64,000 nt of DNA from assembly GCF_030161475.1 (NCBI RefSeq), contig NZ_BSUG01000032.1, forward strand, positions 1-64,000, written 5' to 3'. Source of the DNA: Tetragenococcus halophilus subsp. flandriensis (GTDB taxonomy: Bacteria > Bacillota > Bacilli > Lactobacillales > Enterococcaceae). Every line of letters starts with the position of its first letter. The stretch's first letter is position 1. The position numbers were made by a program, and so were the translations under genes. A model generated the notes under the pieces. The model was not told the origin of the DNA. It did not search any database and saw only the letters and a program-made list of their open reading frames with translations. Below are positions 1-8,900 of this stretch, one piece after another.

Positions 1-39
1 AATCAACGTGTCGCTAAGGCAACAAAGGAAAAGAAATAG
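1..39 (+). CDS. C-terminal tail of an upstream gene (partial)
   Basis: An open frame enters from the left edge and stops at TAG 37-39, giving a 12-residue lysine-rich tail ending AKATKEKK. It is too short to identify. A hairpin with a T-run about 110 bp downstream could be its terminator. It may also be a chance reading frame. Confidence 0.3.
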   Translation, partial: NQRVAKATKEKK

Positions 40-146
40 TCATAGAATTTCGAAAAAATTACACAATTCGAAATTGGATGAGTGTTTGCTTTTCTAGAAA
101 AGTGAATTATGAAATTGGTTCATCTAAAAAATTTAATTATGAAAAT

Positions 147-191
147 GGGGGGCTATATCATCTTAAACGGATGAATATCGGCCCTTTTTTT
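147..191 (+). terminator. probable rho-independent terminator
   Basis: An imperfect stem (GGGGGCTATATCATC against GATGAATATCGGCCC) is followed by seven T. It separates whatever lies to the left from the fructose-type PTS operon. Confidence 0.55.
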
Positions 192-231
192 ATTTGGATA
201 CTATAAAGAGGAACAGTATTTTCTTTTATAT

Positions 232-245
232 TGGAAGCGCTGTCA
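232..245 (+). promoter_or_regulatory. cre site (CcpA operator) upstream of the first PTS operon
   Basis: TGGAAGCGCTGTCA matches the cre consensus TGNAANCGNTNNCA at every fixed position. It lies about 140 bp before the IIA start and upstream of a possible promoter (TTGTCA at 299, TATGTA or TGTAAT near 321-328), so glucose repression of this operon is likely. A second degenerate cre-like site lies at 339-352 (two mismatches). Confidence 0.6.
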
Positions 246-382
246 GTTATCAGGTTATATGAAATACATAGTATTATGTCAATTCTCACTATCAGTTGTT
301 GTCACTATGCAGTGCCAAAATATGTAATGTGATTTGTTTGAAAGCGTTGTATTATTAATTTATCAAAACAAGGAGGAATTGT

Positions 383-838
383 ATGAGTGAAATAATTGAT
401 GAAAGAACAATTTTTCTTAATAAAGAATTTAAATCAAAAGAAGAAGTTTTAGAAGATATTGCGGAGACAGCTGTTAGTTTACAAATAGCTGATTCGCAGG
501 ATGAAATTTTGCAAGCATTGTTGCAAAGAGAAGAAATAGTATCAACCGCTGTAGGAAAGGGAGTAGCTATCCCACATTGTAAATCTGAAGTAGTTAAAGA
601 TTCAAAGGTACTTTTATACCGCGTAGATGATGAAATCCAGTGGGAAAAAGATGAGAAAATAACAATGATTTTTGCTATTTTGACGAATAGTCAAAACTCT
701 GATCATTTATCTATTTTAGCAAAACTTTCTAGAAACTTGTTAAAAGAGTCATTTTTAAACACAATTAAAAATACTTCGTCCACAAGAGAAGTATTTGAAA
801 CAATAAAAAATATTTTAAACAGAGGTGTAGAAAAATGA
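383..838 (+). CDS. PTS fructose-type EIIA
   Basis: Cytoplasmic EIIA of the fructose/mannitol family (PTS_EIIA_2), about 151 residues, the usual length of a stand-alone IIA. It accepts phosphate from HPr on a histidine and passes it to IIB. The active-site motif GVAIPHCKS places the phosphorylated histidine at residue 65. The start has a strong AAGGAGG site 6-12 bases upstream. The gene overlaps the IIB gene by four bases (ATGA), so the two are probably translationally coupled. The locus has IIA, IIB, IIC and a regulator but no metabolic enzyme, so the substrate cannot be named. Confidence 0.9.
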   Translation: MSEIIDERTIFLNKEFKSKEEVLEDIAETAVSLQIADSQDEILQALLQREEIVSTAVGKGVAIPHCKSEVVKDSKVLLYRVDDEIQWEKDEKITMIFAILTNSQNSDHLSILAKLSRNLLKESFLNTIKNTSSTREVFETIKNILNRGVEK

Positions 839-1140
839 AAAAAATCGTTGCTATATGTGCATGTCCGATGGGAGTAGCTCATACTTACATGGCTGCTGAT
901 GCAATAGAAGAAGCAGCTAAAAAATTAAACATGAAAGTATCTGTTGAAACACAAGGCGCTGGTGGTATTGAAGATAAATTGAAACCCAAAGATATCCAAG
1001 ATGCAGACTTAATTATTTTTGCAACCGCAGTTAAAGTCAGTCAGATTGAACGTTTTGAGGACTATAAAGAAAAATTAGTAGAAGTAACATTAAAAGAAGC
1101 AATTAATAATAGTGAAAGTATCATTCAGGAGAATACATAA
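835..1140 (+). CDS. PTS fructose-type EIIB
   Basis: EIIB of the fructose family, 101 residues. It carries phosphate on a cysteine and transfers it to the sugar during transport. The motif CPMGVAHTYMAA at residues 10-21 is the typical FruA-type IIB phosphorylation loop, with Cys10 as acceptor. It overlaps IIA by four bases and lies 15 bp before IIC. In many bacteria IIB and IIC are fused; here all three PTS domains are separate genes. Confidence 0.9.
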   Translation: MKKIVAICACPMGVAHTYMAADAIEEAAKKLNMKVSVETQGAGGIEDKLKPKDIQDADLIIFATAVKVSQIERFEDYKEKLVEVTLKEAINNSESIIQENT

Positions 1141-1155
1141 AAGGAGAGAACGGAA

Positions 1156-2247
1156 TTGGCGAATAAAAAACTTCAAGACTTACAGCAACATTTGATGACT
1201 GGAATCTCTTATATGATTCCAATTATTGTTCCAGCCGGGATCATTATGGGAATAGGAATTATGATTGGTCAATTATCAGGTTTTGATGCACAGGATGCTG
1301 CCTTACTAGAAGGGACGGACTCTTTACAGCAATTTGTGGCGTGGGTTACGCAAATTGCTGGTGCAGGAATGATGGGACTAATGTTTCCAGTTTTTGCTGC
1401 TTACGTTTCTTACAGTATTTCAGATAAACCAGGATTAGCGCCAGGATTTATTGGAGGCTACTTAGCAAATGAGATGGGGTCAGGATTTCTAGGAGCAGTA
1501 GCGATTGGCTTGTTTTCAGGCTATCTTGTTCAGTTTTTAAATGATAAAATAAAATTCAATCGTACGTTCCGTCCTGTTAAAACCATGTTTATTGTCCCTG
1601 TGCTTTCTGCTATTTTAGTTGTTGTTGCTAGTTATTTCGTTGTTGGCCCAATTGGATTGCTATTGGTAGATCTGATTACTAGATTTATTAATTTTGTTGG
1701 TGGTGGCGGAGAAATGGCGTTAGCTGCTGTTATTGCTGGTTCTATGGCGTTTGACCTTGGGGGACCTGTAAATAAAACAGCATTAGCATTATCTATGCAA
1801 TTAAATACAGATACGGGAGCAAATGCATGGGTACCAGCCATGATCGGTGCAGTGATTCCTGCAATTGGTATTGGGTTAGCTACTTTGATAGATCAATTAG
1901 TTTTAAAAAAATCAGTTTATGATAACCAGATGAAAACAAATGGTATGGCTTGTTTTATTTTAGGATTTATGGGAATCTCTGAAGGAGCAATGCCTTTTGC
2001 AATCAAAGATCCTTTGTTTATGATACCACTAAATGTTATTGCTTCAGCAATCGGCGGAGCTATTGCTGCATTACTAGGTACTAGCGCAGTAACTGGTGTT
2101 CCTGCTGCTATCTGGGGCTGGCCACTATCTACGAATCCCTTAGGTTGGGTCATTGCAGTTGTAGTTGGTTCGTTTATTGTTTGTGTTGGAGCGTTGTATC
2201 GGGGCAGTCGTTTAATGGCTAAAGTGACTAATGAGAATGATGTATAA
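1156..2247 (+). CDS. PTS fructose-type EIIC permease
   Basis: Membrane permease of the fructose PTS family, 363 residues with about nine or ten hydrophobic segments. Glycine-rich loops such as AFDLGGPVNKTA (near residue 198) and the EGAMPFAIKDP element (near 275) are shared with FruA and FrvB-type IIC domains. The start is TTG, preceded by AAGGAGAG at 1141-1148, which fits better than any later ATG. It closes the IIA-IIB-IIC unit and is followed 31-52 bp later by its PRD regulator. Substrate unknown: fructose, mannosylglycerate or another ketose are all possible. Confidence 0.85.
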   Translation: MANKKLQDLQQHLMTGISYMIPIIVPAGIIMGIGIMIGQLSGFDAQDAALLEGTDSLQQFVAWVTQIAGAGMMGLMFPVFAAYVSYSISDKPGLAPGFIGGYLANEMGSGFLGAVAIGLFSGYLVQFLNDKIKFNRTFRPVKTMFIVPVLSAILVVVASYFVVGPIGLLLVDLITRFINFVGGGGEMALAAVIAGSMAFDLGGPVNKTALALSMQLNTDTGANAWVPAMIGAVIPAIGIGLATLIDQLVLKKSVYDNQMKTNGMACFILGFMGISEGAMPFAIKDPLFMIPLNVIASAIGGAIAALLGTSAVTGVPAAIWGWPLSTNPLGWVIAVVVGSFIVCVGALYRGSRLMAKVTNENDV

Positions 2248-2299
2248 AACCAACATTTTTCTATTTTGTTAATGTTAAATGAAAGGAAGAGTGGATCAA

Positions 2300-4147
2300 T
2301 TGAATAAAAAAATAACAAAAATAATGGAAGCTCTTCTGAAAAATAATCATTCTCTGTCTAGTAATCAATTAGCTGAACTAGTAAATGTTAGTCCGAGAAC
2401 AATCAAAAGGTACATGAAGGTAATACCTGAGTCATTCAATACTTTTAATATTTCCTTTCAGATTATCTCAGATAAAAATGGTTATCGTATTGAAATCGGA
2501 CAAGAGCAACGTATGAAGTTAGTTGAAGCCTTAGCAAGTGCAGATGAAACAAGTGAAGGAATAGAAAATAATAATAATATCTTTTTATATTTAGTGCTAG
2601 AAAATGAAGTAACTTTAGAAAATATAGCTGATTATTTTTTCTATTCCAAAAATACTATCGTTAAAAAAGTAAACAATTTGAGAAATGAAGTAGATCGTTT
2701 TGATCTTGAAATTATTCGTTCATCAAAAGGGCTCAAAGTAGTGGGAAATGAGTCGTCGATTCGTAAAGCAATGGTTGAATTTCTAGATATCGAAAGTGAA
2801 CAATGTAGAACAATAGTTGAAGAATACTTTCAAAAAGAAAAGTTTATCAACCAGATTTACCAGATAATTATTGATGAACTTATTAAAGCCAATGTTTCTT
2901 TTTCTCAAGAACAAATTTTGTTAATTTTAAAAAATATCCTTGTTTTATTACTGAGAACACAGTATACGACAGAATTTAACTATGAAAACGAGCCACTAAT
3001 CTATAAAAATTATGTGATTATAAAAAATATTTCAAGACAAATTCAAGAGAGTTTTCAATTGAAGTTGACTGAAACAGACTTATTTTATTTATCTATCCTT
3101 TTCGGCACATCGGTCTTTACAGAAGAAAAAGAGCGTGAAATACGAGTAGCAATTTTTTATAGTTTAGAAAAACTAGAAAAATCATATAACGAAAATTTTC
3201 TAGATAATAGCCGCTTTATGAAAATTCTACAAAAACATGTAATGATCTGTATCCAACGTGTAACAGTTGATGTGTCCATTCAAAATCCATTAAAGGAAAT
3301 GATTAAAAATAAATATTATTTAGCTTATGAATATGCGCTCTTTTTTGCTAACGAACTATCCAAGTTGTTATCTCTTAAATTCTCTGATGAGGAAATTAGC
3401 TATTTTGCTCTTCACTTTCAAACTTATATAGAGGAGAAAAAGGAAGAAGAAATGTACCGAGCGATTGTTGTTTGCGAAAATGGCGTGGGAACATCTTCAT
3501 TAGTGCGAATGCAACTGGAAGCTAGATTTCCTAGTTTGAAGGTAAAGAAAGTCATTCCACGCTATTTGATAGATAAGCAAGATTTCAAAGAAATCGACTT
3601 AATTATATCTACACATCATATCAATAAAAATTTACCTAAAGAAGTTATTTACGTAAATTCAGTTTTATCGGAAAAAGATTTTGAGACAGTGCATACGTAC
3701 CTTCGTTCTGCAATGAGCACAAGCTATTTAAAGAATCTTTTTAATGAAGATTTGTTTGCAGTTGATGTACAACTTGAAAATCGAGAAGACGTTATACAAT
3801 TTGTTAGTAATATCTTGTGTGGAAAAGGTCTGATGAAATCAACTGATAGCAAGCACATTATTGACAGAGAAGAGTATGCATCGACCGATATTATTTCTGA
3901 AGTAGCAATTCCTCACTTTGTAACATCGAAACCATCTTTTATTTATTTTATGAAATTAAAAAAGCCTATTTTTTGGTCTGATGACGAAGTATCTTATGTT
4001 TTCTTTGGTGGAATTAATGTAAAGGAGAAGGAAAGTAAAAAAATTTTTCCTTATTTAATTAAGAAATTACAGCAAGAAGGAATAAAAGAACAATTGGCTG
4101 AAATATATACATTTGATCAGTTAATAAATTTATTGATTGAAAATTAA
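2300..4147 (+). CDS. BglG/MtlR-type PRD transcription regulator
   Basis: PTS-controlled transcription activator or antiterminator-like regulator. Order of domains: N-terminal winged HTH (about residues 5-55, with the NQLAELVNVSPRTIKRYM helix), a second HTH-like region, two PRD domains (about 190-380), a IIB-like domain with VCENGVGTSS (Cys near 392) and a C-terminal IIA-like domain with VAIPHF (His near 539). Phosphorylation of PRD histidines by HPr and EIIB normally tunes such proteins. An ATG at 2279 is in frame, but AAAGGAAG at 2282-2289 sits at the right distance only for TTG at 2300, so that start is preferred. It directly follows the fructose-type IIC and presumably regulates that operon. 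Confidence 0.85.
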   Translation: MNKKITKIMEALLKNNHSLSSNQLAELVNVSPRTIKRYMKVIPESFNTFNISFQIISDKNGYRIEIGQEQRMKLVEALASADETSEGIENNNNIFLYLVLENEVTLENIADYFFYSKNTIVKKVNNLRNEVDRFDLEIIRSSKGLKVVGNESSIRKAMVEFLDIESEQCRTIVEEYFQKEKFINQIYQIIIDELIKANVSFSQEQILLILKNILVLLLRTQYTTEFNYENEPLIYKNYVIIKNISRQIQESFQLKLTETDLFYLSILFGTSVFTEEKEREIRVAIFYSLEKLEKSYNENFLDNSRFMKILQKHVMICIQRVTVDVSIQNPLKEMIKNKYYLAYEYALFFANELSKLLSLKFSDEEISYFALHFQTYIEEKKEEEMYRAIVVCENGVGTSSLVRMQLEARFPSLKVKKVIPRYLIDKQDFKEIDLIISTHHINKNLPKEVIYVNSVLSEKDFETVHTYLRSAMSTSYLKNLFNEDLFAVDVQLENREDVIQFVSNILCGKGLMKSTDSKHIIDREEYASTDIISEVAIPHFVTSKPSFIYFMKLKKPIFWSDDEVSYVFFGGINVKEKESKKIFPYLIKKLQQEGIKEQLAEIYTFDQLINLLIEN

Positions 4148-4610
4148 TTATTATATAGTGTGAAAAATTTTAGTCTTTTGGAGTTGGTAAAAGTATTGTG
4201 GAATATTTTATTATATTCGCATCACCTAGCCCAAGTTATCTGGTTAGCCACAGATGACGCTGTTTTAAGGCTATACAAGTAAAATATGATATTGTTGGAA
4301 AGGGAATCAACAAGTGACGTTTCCATGATTTCAGCTATGGAATTAGGTTTTAGATTTGGAAGACTTATGAGTTGATCGACGTTATAGTTGGATATTTTTT
4401 ACTTTATGATTTTTTATATCTCAAATGAATTCTTAGTAAACAAGCACTAAAAAGGTTTATAGCTTTTTAGTGCTTGTTTACTTTTTAATTCTTTGTTAAA
4501 TAAACATAGTATCATAGTTTATATATTTAACACCTTTCAAATTTGCGGAAAATAATTGCACTGTTAGTTAGTGACGATGTGTTAGATAATACGAATTAGG
4601 GAGGAAGAAA
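4148..4610. other. 463-bp intergenic region with a possible gene remnant
   Basis: No long gene is present. A 29-codon frame at 4286-4375 ends in SAMELGFRFGRLMS and looks like the C-terminus of a lost small protein, though I do not recognise it. A perfect terminator hairpin follows at 4436-4481. The last 100 bp must hold the promoter of the next regulator; a GATAAT at 4585-4590 could be its -10, but I see no well-spaced -35. Confidence 0.5.
4436..4486 (+). terminator. strong hairpin terminator
   Basis: A perfect 19-bp inverted repeat (4436-4454 with 4463-4481, 8-base loop) is followed by a T-run. It isolates the first PTS operon from the second. It could work on both strands. Confidence 0.85.
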
Positions 4611-6557
4611 ATGTTAAGCGAAAGAAGTCAATTGATTTTAACCCTTTTATTAGAAAGAAAATCAATAGAATTGGACGATATTGCTAAACTATTAGGCGTT
4701 TCACCACGAACTGTACGAAATAGTTTTTTAGAAATCGACGAGTTTTTGGAAAGTAAGAACTTAAACAGTTTGAAAAAACAAGTTCAAGTTACTTATTCTC
4801 TTGAAGATAATAAAAAACTGGTTGAACAGGCTTTAGCTACTGGTGAATCTTCTTATGATAAAGAAGAATTTTGGCAAGAACCTTCTTTTCGGTTGCAATT
4901 TATATATAATAAAATTTTTTGGGGAGAACGTCGAATTACAATCGAATATATTATGAATTATCTATTAGTTAGTAGAAGTACTGTGAATAACGATTTGAAA
5001 GAACTAAGAGAGCTAACTCAAAGAAAAGGAGTTTATATAAATTTTCAAAAGAAGCATGGCTTTTATTTAACAGGTGCAGAAGAAGATAAAAGAGAACTTT
5101 ATTTTATATTCATTGAAAAAACAAGGAATTCTAACGATTACCTAGAAGACTTAGAAGTAAACGATCGGTCTTTTATAAACTACTGGATTAAAAAAGTAGA
5201 AGAAGAGCTAATGCTACAGATGACATATAATAGTTTTCAAACATTTGAGTCTGTTATCACGGTAATTATTGAACGTATAAAAAGTGGCAAATATATAAGT
5301 GAAACTTACCAAACAAATATTGGCTATTCTATCAATGAAATGGAAATCATCGATAAAAATTGTCGTTTGTTAGAAAAGTACTTTAATATCTCGATCACAC
5401 CTTCAGAGATTTTATTTATAGTCAAGCAACTTTATCAAAGAAAATTTATTAAAAATGAGGTGATTTATCAAGGATTTAAAGTGAACTTAAATATTCTGGC
5501 AAATAGTGTTATCAAAGAAATTAGTAAAGAACTAAAAGTTGATTTAACAAAAGATAAAGAACTTTATGAAAATTTAGCACTACATTTTCAGACGACCATT
5601 ACAAAAGACACAGATATTAGTGATTTGATTAATGAAGAAATGTATAAAAAGATTCAAGGCATGTACACAAATGTATATAATATCGTCAAAAAAGTAATGA
5701 ATAAGGTCTTTAGTCAGCAAAATATTTCGGTAAGTAACGATAAAGAATATTCATTTGTAACCTTACATTTAATTTCTTCAATGGAAAAAATGAAAAACAT
5801 ATATACTAGGGATTTAAATGTCTTTTTAGTTTGTCATATGGGGGTAGGAACCTCTCAATTTTTGAAAAATAAATTAGAGCAATATTTCAACTTCCATATG
5901 GAGGTGGTGACAAATGACTATTTACAAGAATACTTAAGTGATGCGGATATGGTTATTTCTACCATACCATTAGAAAATATAGACACACCATTTGTCGAAG
6001 TATCGGCTTTTCTTTCTGAATTGGACATCAATAAAGTTCAATTATTAGAAAAAAAGGTATTAGATAAAAAGATGGTAGAAGAAAAATATACGGAAGGAAG
6101 CTATGAACCGATGCTAAAAGAGTTATTAACAGAAAATACAATCGAGACTCAAGTTAAGGTGAATGATTGGAAAGAAGCAATTATTTATAGTGGAGAAATT
6201 TTAGAAAAAGAAGGAGCGATAGATAAAACCTATACAAATTCAATGATCGAATCTGTAGAAAAATTCGGTCCTTATATTGTTATTGCTCCTCATATCGCTC
6301 TAGCACACGCAAGTTCTAAAGATGGTGTACATGAAATTGGCATGAGCTTAATTACATTAGATAAAGGGATAAATTTTGGGAATAAGGAAAACGATCCCGT
6401 TTATACAGTTATTTGTTTAGCTGCTATTGATCACAACTCACATTTAAAAGCGCTTTCTGAATTAGTAGAATCTTTAAAAGAAGATAGTTTTAATCAGTTG
6501 TTATTTTCTTCTGATAAAGAAGGTATTTTGCAATATATTAATAAAAATAATGTTTAA
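4611..6557 (+). CDS. PRD regulator with C-terminal ascorbate/mannitol-type EIIA domain
   Basis: A 648-residue MtlR/LicR-type regulator. Visible parts: HTH (residues 1-60, DDIAKLLGVSPRTVRNSF), a second HTH around 115-160, two PRDs (about 190-400), a IIB-like domain with CHMGVGTSQ (Cys408) and a C-terminal IIA domain (about 505-645). The IIA part keeps PYIVIAPHIALAHA with His561 and His566 and the DHNSHLKALSEL segment typical of UlaC/MtlF-type EIIA, so it looks catalytically competent. No separate IIA gene occurs in the operon behind it, which has ascorbate-type IIB and IIC. Start ATG has GGGAGGAAG upstream. It is likely the activator of the 6.6-10.9 kb genes and possibly also their phosphate donor. 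Confidence 0.85.
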   Translation: MLSERSQLILTLLLERKSIELDDIAKLLGVSPRTVRNSFLEIDEFLESKNLNSLKKQVQVTYSLEDNKKLVEQALATGESSYDKEEFWQEPSFRLQFIYNKIFWGERRITIEYIMNYLLVSRSTVNNDLKELRELTQRKGVYINFQKKHGFYLTGAEEDKRELYFIFIEKTRNSNDYLEDLEVNDRSFINYWIKKVEEELMLQMTYNSFQTFESVITVIIERIKSGKYISETYQTNIGYSINEMEIIDKNCRLLEKYFNISITPSEILFIVKQLYQRKFIKNEVIYQGFKVNLNILANSVIKEISKELKVDLTKDKELYENLALHFQTTITKDTDISDLINEEMYKKIQGMYTNVYNIVKKVMNKVFSQQNISVSNDKEYSFVTLHLISSMEKMKNIYTRDLNVFLVCHMGVGTSQFLKNKLEQYFNFHMEVVTNDYLQEYLSDADMVISTIPLENIDTPFVEVSAFLSELDINKVQLLEKKVLDKKMVEEKYTEGSYEPMLKELLTENTIETQVKVNDWKEAIIYSGEILEKEGAIDKTYTNSMIESVEKFGPYIVIAPHIALAHASSKDGVHEIGMSLITLDKGINFGNKENDPVYTVICLAAIDHNSHLKALSELVESLKEDSFNQLLFSSDKEGILQYINKNNV

Positions 6558-6558
6558 A

Positions 6559-6568
6559 AAGGGAGGTG
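6559..6568 (+). promoter_or_regulatory. strong Shine-Dalgarno with no obvious gene behind it
   Basis: GGGAGGTGAT is an excellent ribosome binding site but is followed only by tiny frames (for example ATG TTA GTT TGT TAG at about 6588). It may be the relic of a lost gene or serve a very short leader. The true isomerase start lies about 100 bp further on. Confidence 0.35.
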
Positions 6569-6671
6569 ATTAACTTATTTGAATCAATGTTAGTTTGTTA
6601 GTTTAGCTATTATATTGAAAAATTGTTATTTGTTTATAAAAGTTTGGAAAATAAGTAAAAGAGGTGAAGAA

Positions 6672-7241
6672 ATGGACTATAAAAAAGAATTTAATAATAG
6701 AATTGCTACTTTGCAAAGTGCTAGTGAAGAAAATATAAAACAAATGGAGAAAATTTCAAATATATTAACCGAAGCGCTGAAAAATGGGAATAAGGTTTTA
6801 ACTGCTGGAAATGGTGGGAGCGCTGCAAATGCTCAGCATATTACCGGAGATATTGTTGGCCGTTATAAAATAGAAAGGCAAGCGTTTGCGGGCGTGACGA
6901 TCTCCGTTGATCCTAGTGTTATGACAGCTACAGGAAATGATTATGGTTATGATGAAGTATTTGCGCGCCAAGTTGAGGGAATTGGGAACAATGGAGATGT
7001 TTTGATTGTGATGTCTTCTAGTGCCGGTTCTGCTAATTTATTACAAGCTTTGAAAAAAGCAAAAGAGATAGGAATATATACGGTTGCTGTTCTTGGCAAT
7101 AATGGCGGCGTTTTAAAAGAATGGACAGACGAATGTATTGACTTTCCATTTAAAGATTCGGATTTAGTAGAAGAAATTGCAATGTCTATTTTTCATATCA
7201 TATTAATGCAAGTAGAAGAAAGCTTAGTCAATAAAAGATAA
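6672..7241 (+). CDS. GmhA-like SIS-domain phosphoheptose isomerase
   Basis: A 189-residue SIS protein resembling GmhA, which interconverts sedoheptulose 7-phosphate and D-glycero-D-manno-heptose 7-phosphate. The sugar-phosphate loop AGNGGSAANAQH (residues 45-56), GRYKIERQAFAG and TATGNDYGYDEVFARQVE are GmhA hallmarks. The helix position that carries the catalytic glutamate in GmhA (HxxxELxGR) is Asp60 here, while the C-terminal catalytic histidine appears kept at His175. The second phosphate loop reads SSSAGSAN instead of STSGNSAN. ATG at 6672 is chosen because AAGAGGTGAAGAA precedes it; a longer frame from 6615 has no such site. It lies between a PRD regulator and ascorbate-type PTS genes with a transketolase downstream, which suggests catabolism of an imported heptose or similar sugar rather than cell-surface synthesis. 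Confidence 0.75.
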   Translation: MDYKKEFNNRIATLQSASEENIKQMEKISNILTEALKNGNKVLTAGNGGSAANAQHITGDIVGRYKIERQAFAGVTISVDPSVMTATGNDYGYDEVFARQVEGIGNNGDVLIVMSSSAGSANLLQALKKAKEIGIYTVAVLGNNGGVLKEWTDECIDFPFKDSDLVEEIAMSIFHIILMQVEESLVNKR

Positions 7242-7262
7242 AAAACTTAGGAGGAATTACAA

Positions 7263-7532
7263 ATGAAAATATTAACAGTATGTGGCATGGGCTCAGGATC
7301 TAGCCTAATTTTAAAGATGAACATCGACAGTATTTTAGAAGAAGAAAATGTAAAAGGTGATGTAGAAGCATGTGACTTGGGTTCAGTAGGTGGAACTGCT
7401 GCTGATTTAATTGTTTCAACAGCTGAGTTAGAAAATCAACTAACAGATGCTGACGCAGATAAGGTTTTTGTAAATAATGTTGTCGACAAAGATGCTATTA
7501 AAGCTGCCGTTTTGCCAAAGCTAAAGTCATAA
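7263..7532 (+). CDS. PTS ascorbate-type EIIB
   Basis: An 89-residue EIIB of the ascorbate/galactitol superfamily (UlaB/SgaB-like). The phosphocysteine loop is CGMGSGSS with Cys7 as acceptor. AGGAGG lies just upstream. It pairs with the UlaA-type permease 18 bp downstream. Family membership does not prove ascorbate as substrate; the enzymes around it (heptose isomerase, transketolase) differ from the Ula pathway, which uses UlaD, UlaE and UlaF. Confidence 0.85.
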   Translation: MKILTVCGMGSGSSLILKMNIDSILEEENVKGDVEACDLGSVGGTAADLIVSTAELENQLTDADADKVFVNNVVDKDAIKAAVLPKLKS

Positions 7533-7550
7533 GAAATGGAGTGAAGTTGG

Positions 7551-8888
7551 ATGAACTTTATTTATAGTTTTTTTAACCAGCCTGCAATTATCATTGGCCT
7601 TATTGCTTTTATCGGGTTGGTAGCATTAAAAAAACCAGTGACAAAAATTATCACAGGTACTGGAAAGACAGTCATTGGTTTTCTAATTTTATCTAGTGGG
7701 GGCGACATTATTTCAGGTGCCTTAGAAACATTAGGCCCTGCTTTTGAAGATGCATTTAACGTTCAGGGAGTTATTCCTGCCAATGAAGCGGTTATTGGCA
7801 TTGCCGAAAATTTGTTAGGAACTGAAATGAGTTTGATTATGGCATTTGGCTTTGTTATAAACATCTTGATTGCCCGGGTGACAAACATTAAATATATATT
7901 TTTAACAGGACACCACGTTTTATTTATGTCCGCATTATTAGCTGCAGTACTTGGTACAGCAGGTTTTTCAGGAGCAGAACTTGTTGCCATTGGTTCCTTT
8001 TTACTAGGATCATTTATGGCGATATCTCCAGCAATTGTTCAACCTTTTTATCGTAATGTTACAGGAAATGACAACATTGCGATGGGACATTTTAACGCAG
8101 TAAACTATGCGTTATCAGGTTGGATCAGTAAATTAGTAGGCAATAAGAAAAAATCAACAGAAGATTTGAAGATTCCCGAAGGACTGGGATTTTTTAGAGA
8201 TAATACAATCTCTACGGCTATCGTCATGATCATTATATATATTGTTACTTTCTTATTTACAGATAATGCTGTCATTACTGAAATGTCCGGCGGTGACAAT
8301 ATTATTATGTTTGCGATTACTGAGGCTCTTACCTTTACTGCTGGTTTTGTTATTGTATTACAAGGTGTACGTATGATGTTAGCAGAAATCGTACCGGCAT
8401 TTAAAGGAATTTCGGAAAAAATTGTGCCAGATTCTAAACCTGCTTTGGATGTGCCAGTTATTTTCCCTTATGGACCTAATGCTGTTTTAGTTGGTTTTAT
8501 CGCTTCTGTTGTAGGTGGATTTATTATGTTCTTATTTTTACCAATGCTAAACTTACCCGTTATTATTCCAGGATTGATCCCGTTATTTTTTGTGGGCGCT
8601 GGTTCAGGTGTATTAGCAAATGCGACAGGTGGTAGAAGAGGAACAGTTATTAGTGGTCTTATTAATGGTGCGCTTTTGATTATTTTACCCGCTATTTTGT
8701 TACCTTTATTAGGCGATTTAGGATTTACTAATTCAACTTTTGGTGATTCTGATTTCGCTGTGGTAGGAATAGTTTTGGGTTACTTCTTTAATTGGTTTGG
8801 TAAGTCTGGAATTTATGCAATTGTAACGCTCTTAATAGCGTACTTTATTTATTCAGCTGTACGTCCATCTAAGAAAATAGAAGTGTAA
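7551..8888 (+). CDS. PTS ascorbate-type EIIC permease (UlaA family)
   Basis: A 445-residue polytopic membrane protein of the SgaT/UlaA family. Typical features are the N-terminal LVALKKPVTKIITGTGKT segment, the YIFLTGHHVLF motif near residue 120 and the central PFYRNVTGNDNIAMGHFN segment. It transports a sugar or sugar acid across the membrane while IIB phosphorylates it. ATG is preceded by ATGGAGTG. It is followed 12 bp later by transketolase, so the two are co-transcribed. The substrate is inferred to be a sugar whose phosphate feeds the isomerase and then transketolase. Confidence 0.85.
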   Translation: MNFIYSFFNQPAIIIGLIAFIGLVALKKPVTKIITGTGKTVIGFLILSSGGDIISGALETLGPAFEDAFNVQGVIPANEAVIGIAENLLGTEMSLIMAFGFVINILIARVTNIKYIFLTGHHVLFMSALLAAVLGTAGFSGAELVAIGSFLLGSFMAISPAIVQPFYRNVTGNDNIAMGHFNAVNYALSGWISKLVGNKKKSTEDLKIPEGLGFFRDNTISTAIVMIIIYIVTFLFTDNAVITEMSGGDNIIMFAITEALTFTAGFVIVLQGVRMMLAEIVPAFKGISEKIVPDSKPALDVPVIFPYGPNAVLVGFIASVVGGFIMFLFLPMLNLPVIIPGLIPLFFVGAGSGVLANATGGRRGTVISGLINGALLIILPAILLPLLGDLGFTNSTFGDSDFAVVGIVLGYFFNWFGKSGIYAIVTLLIAYFIYSAVRPSKKIEV

Positions 8889-8900
8889 AGGAGCAAAAAC

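Noticed and set aside
339-352. Second cre site before the first PTS operon
   Set aside because: TGAAAGCGTTGTAT misses the last two conserved bases, so it is mentioned only as a degenerate copy.
1917-2318. 133-codon minus-strand frame over the end of the first IIC gene
   Set aside because: It is antisense to a clear permease and has the composition of a shadow frame.
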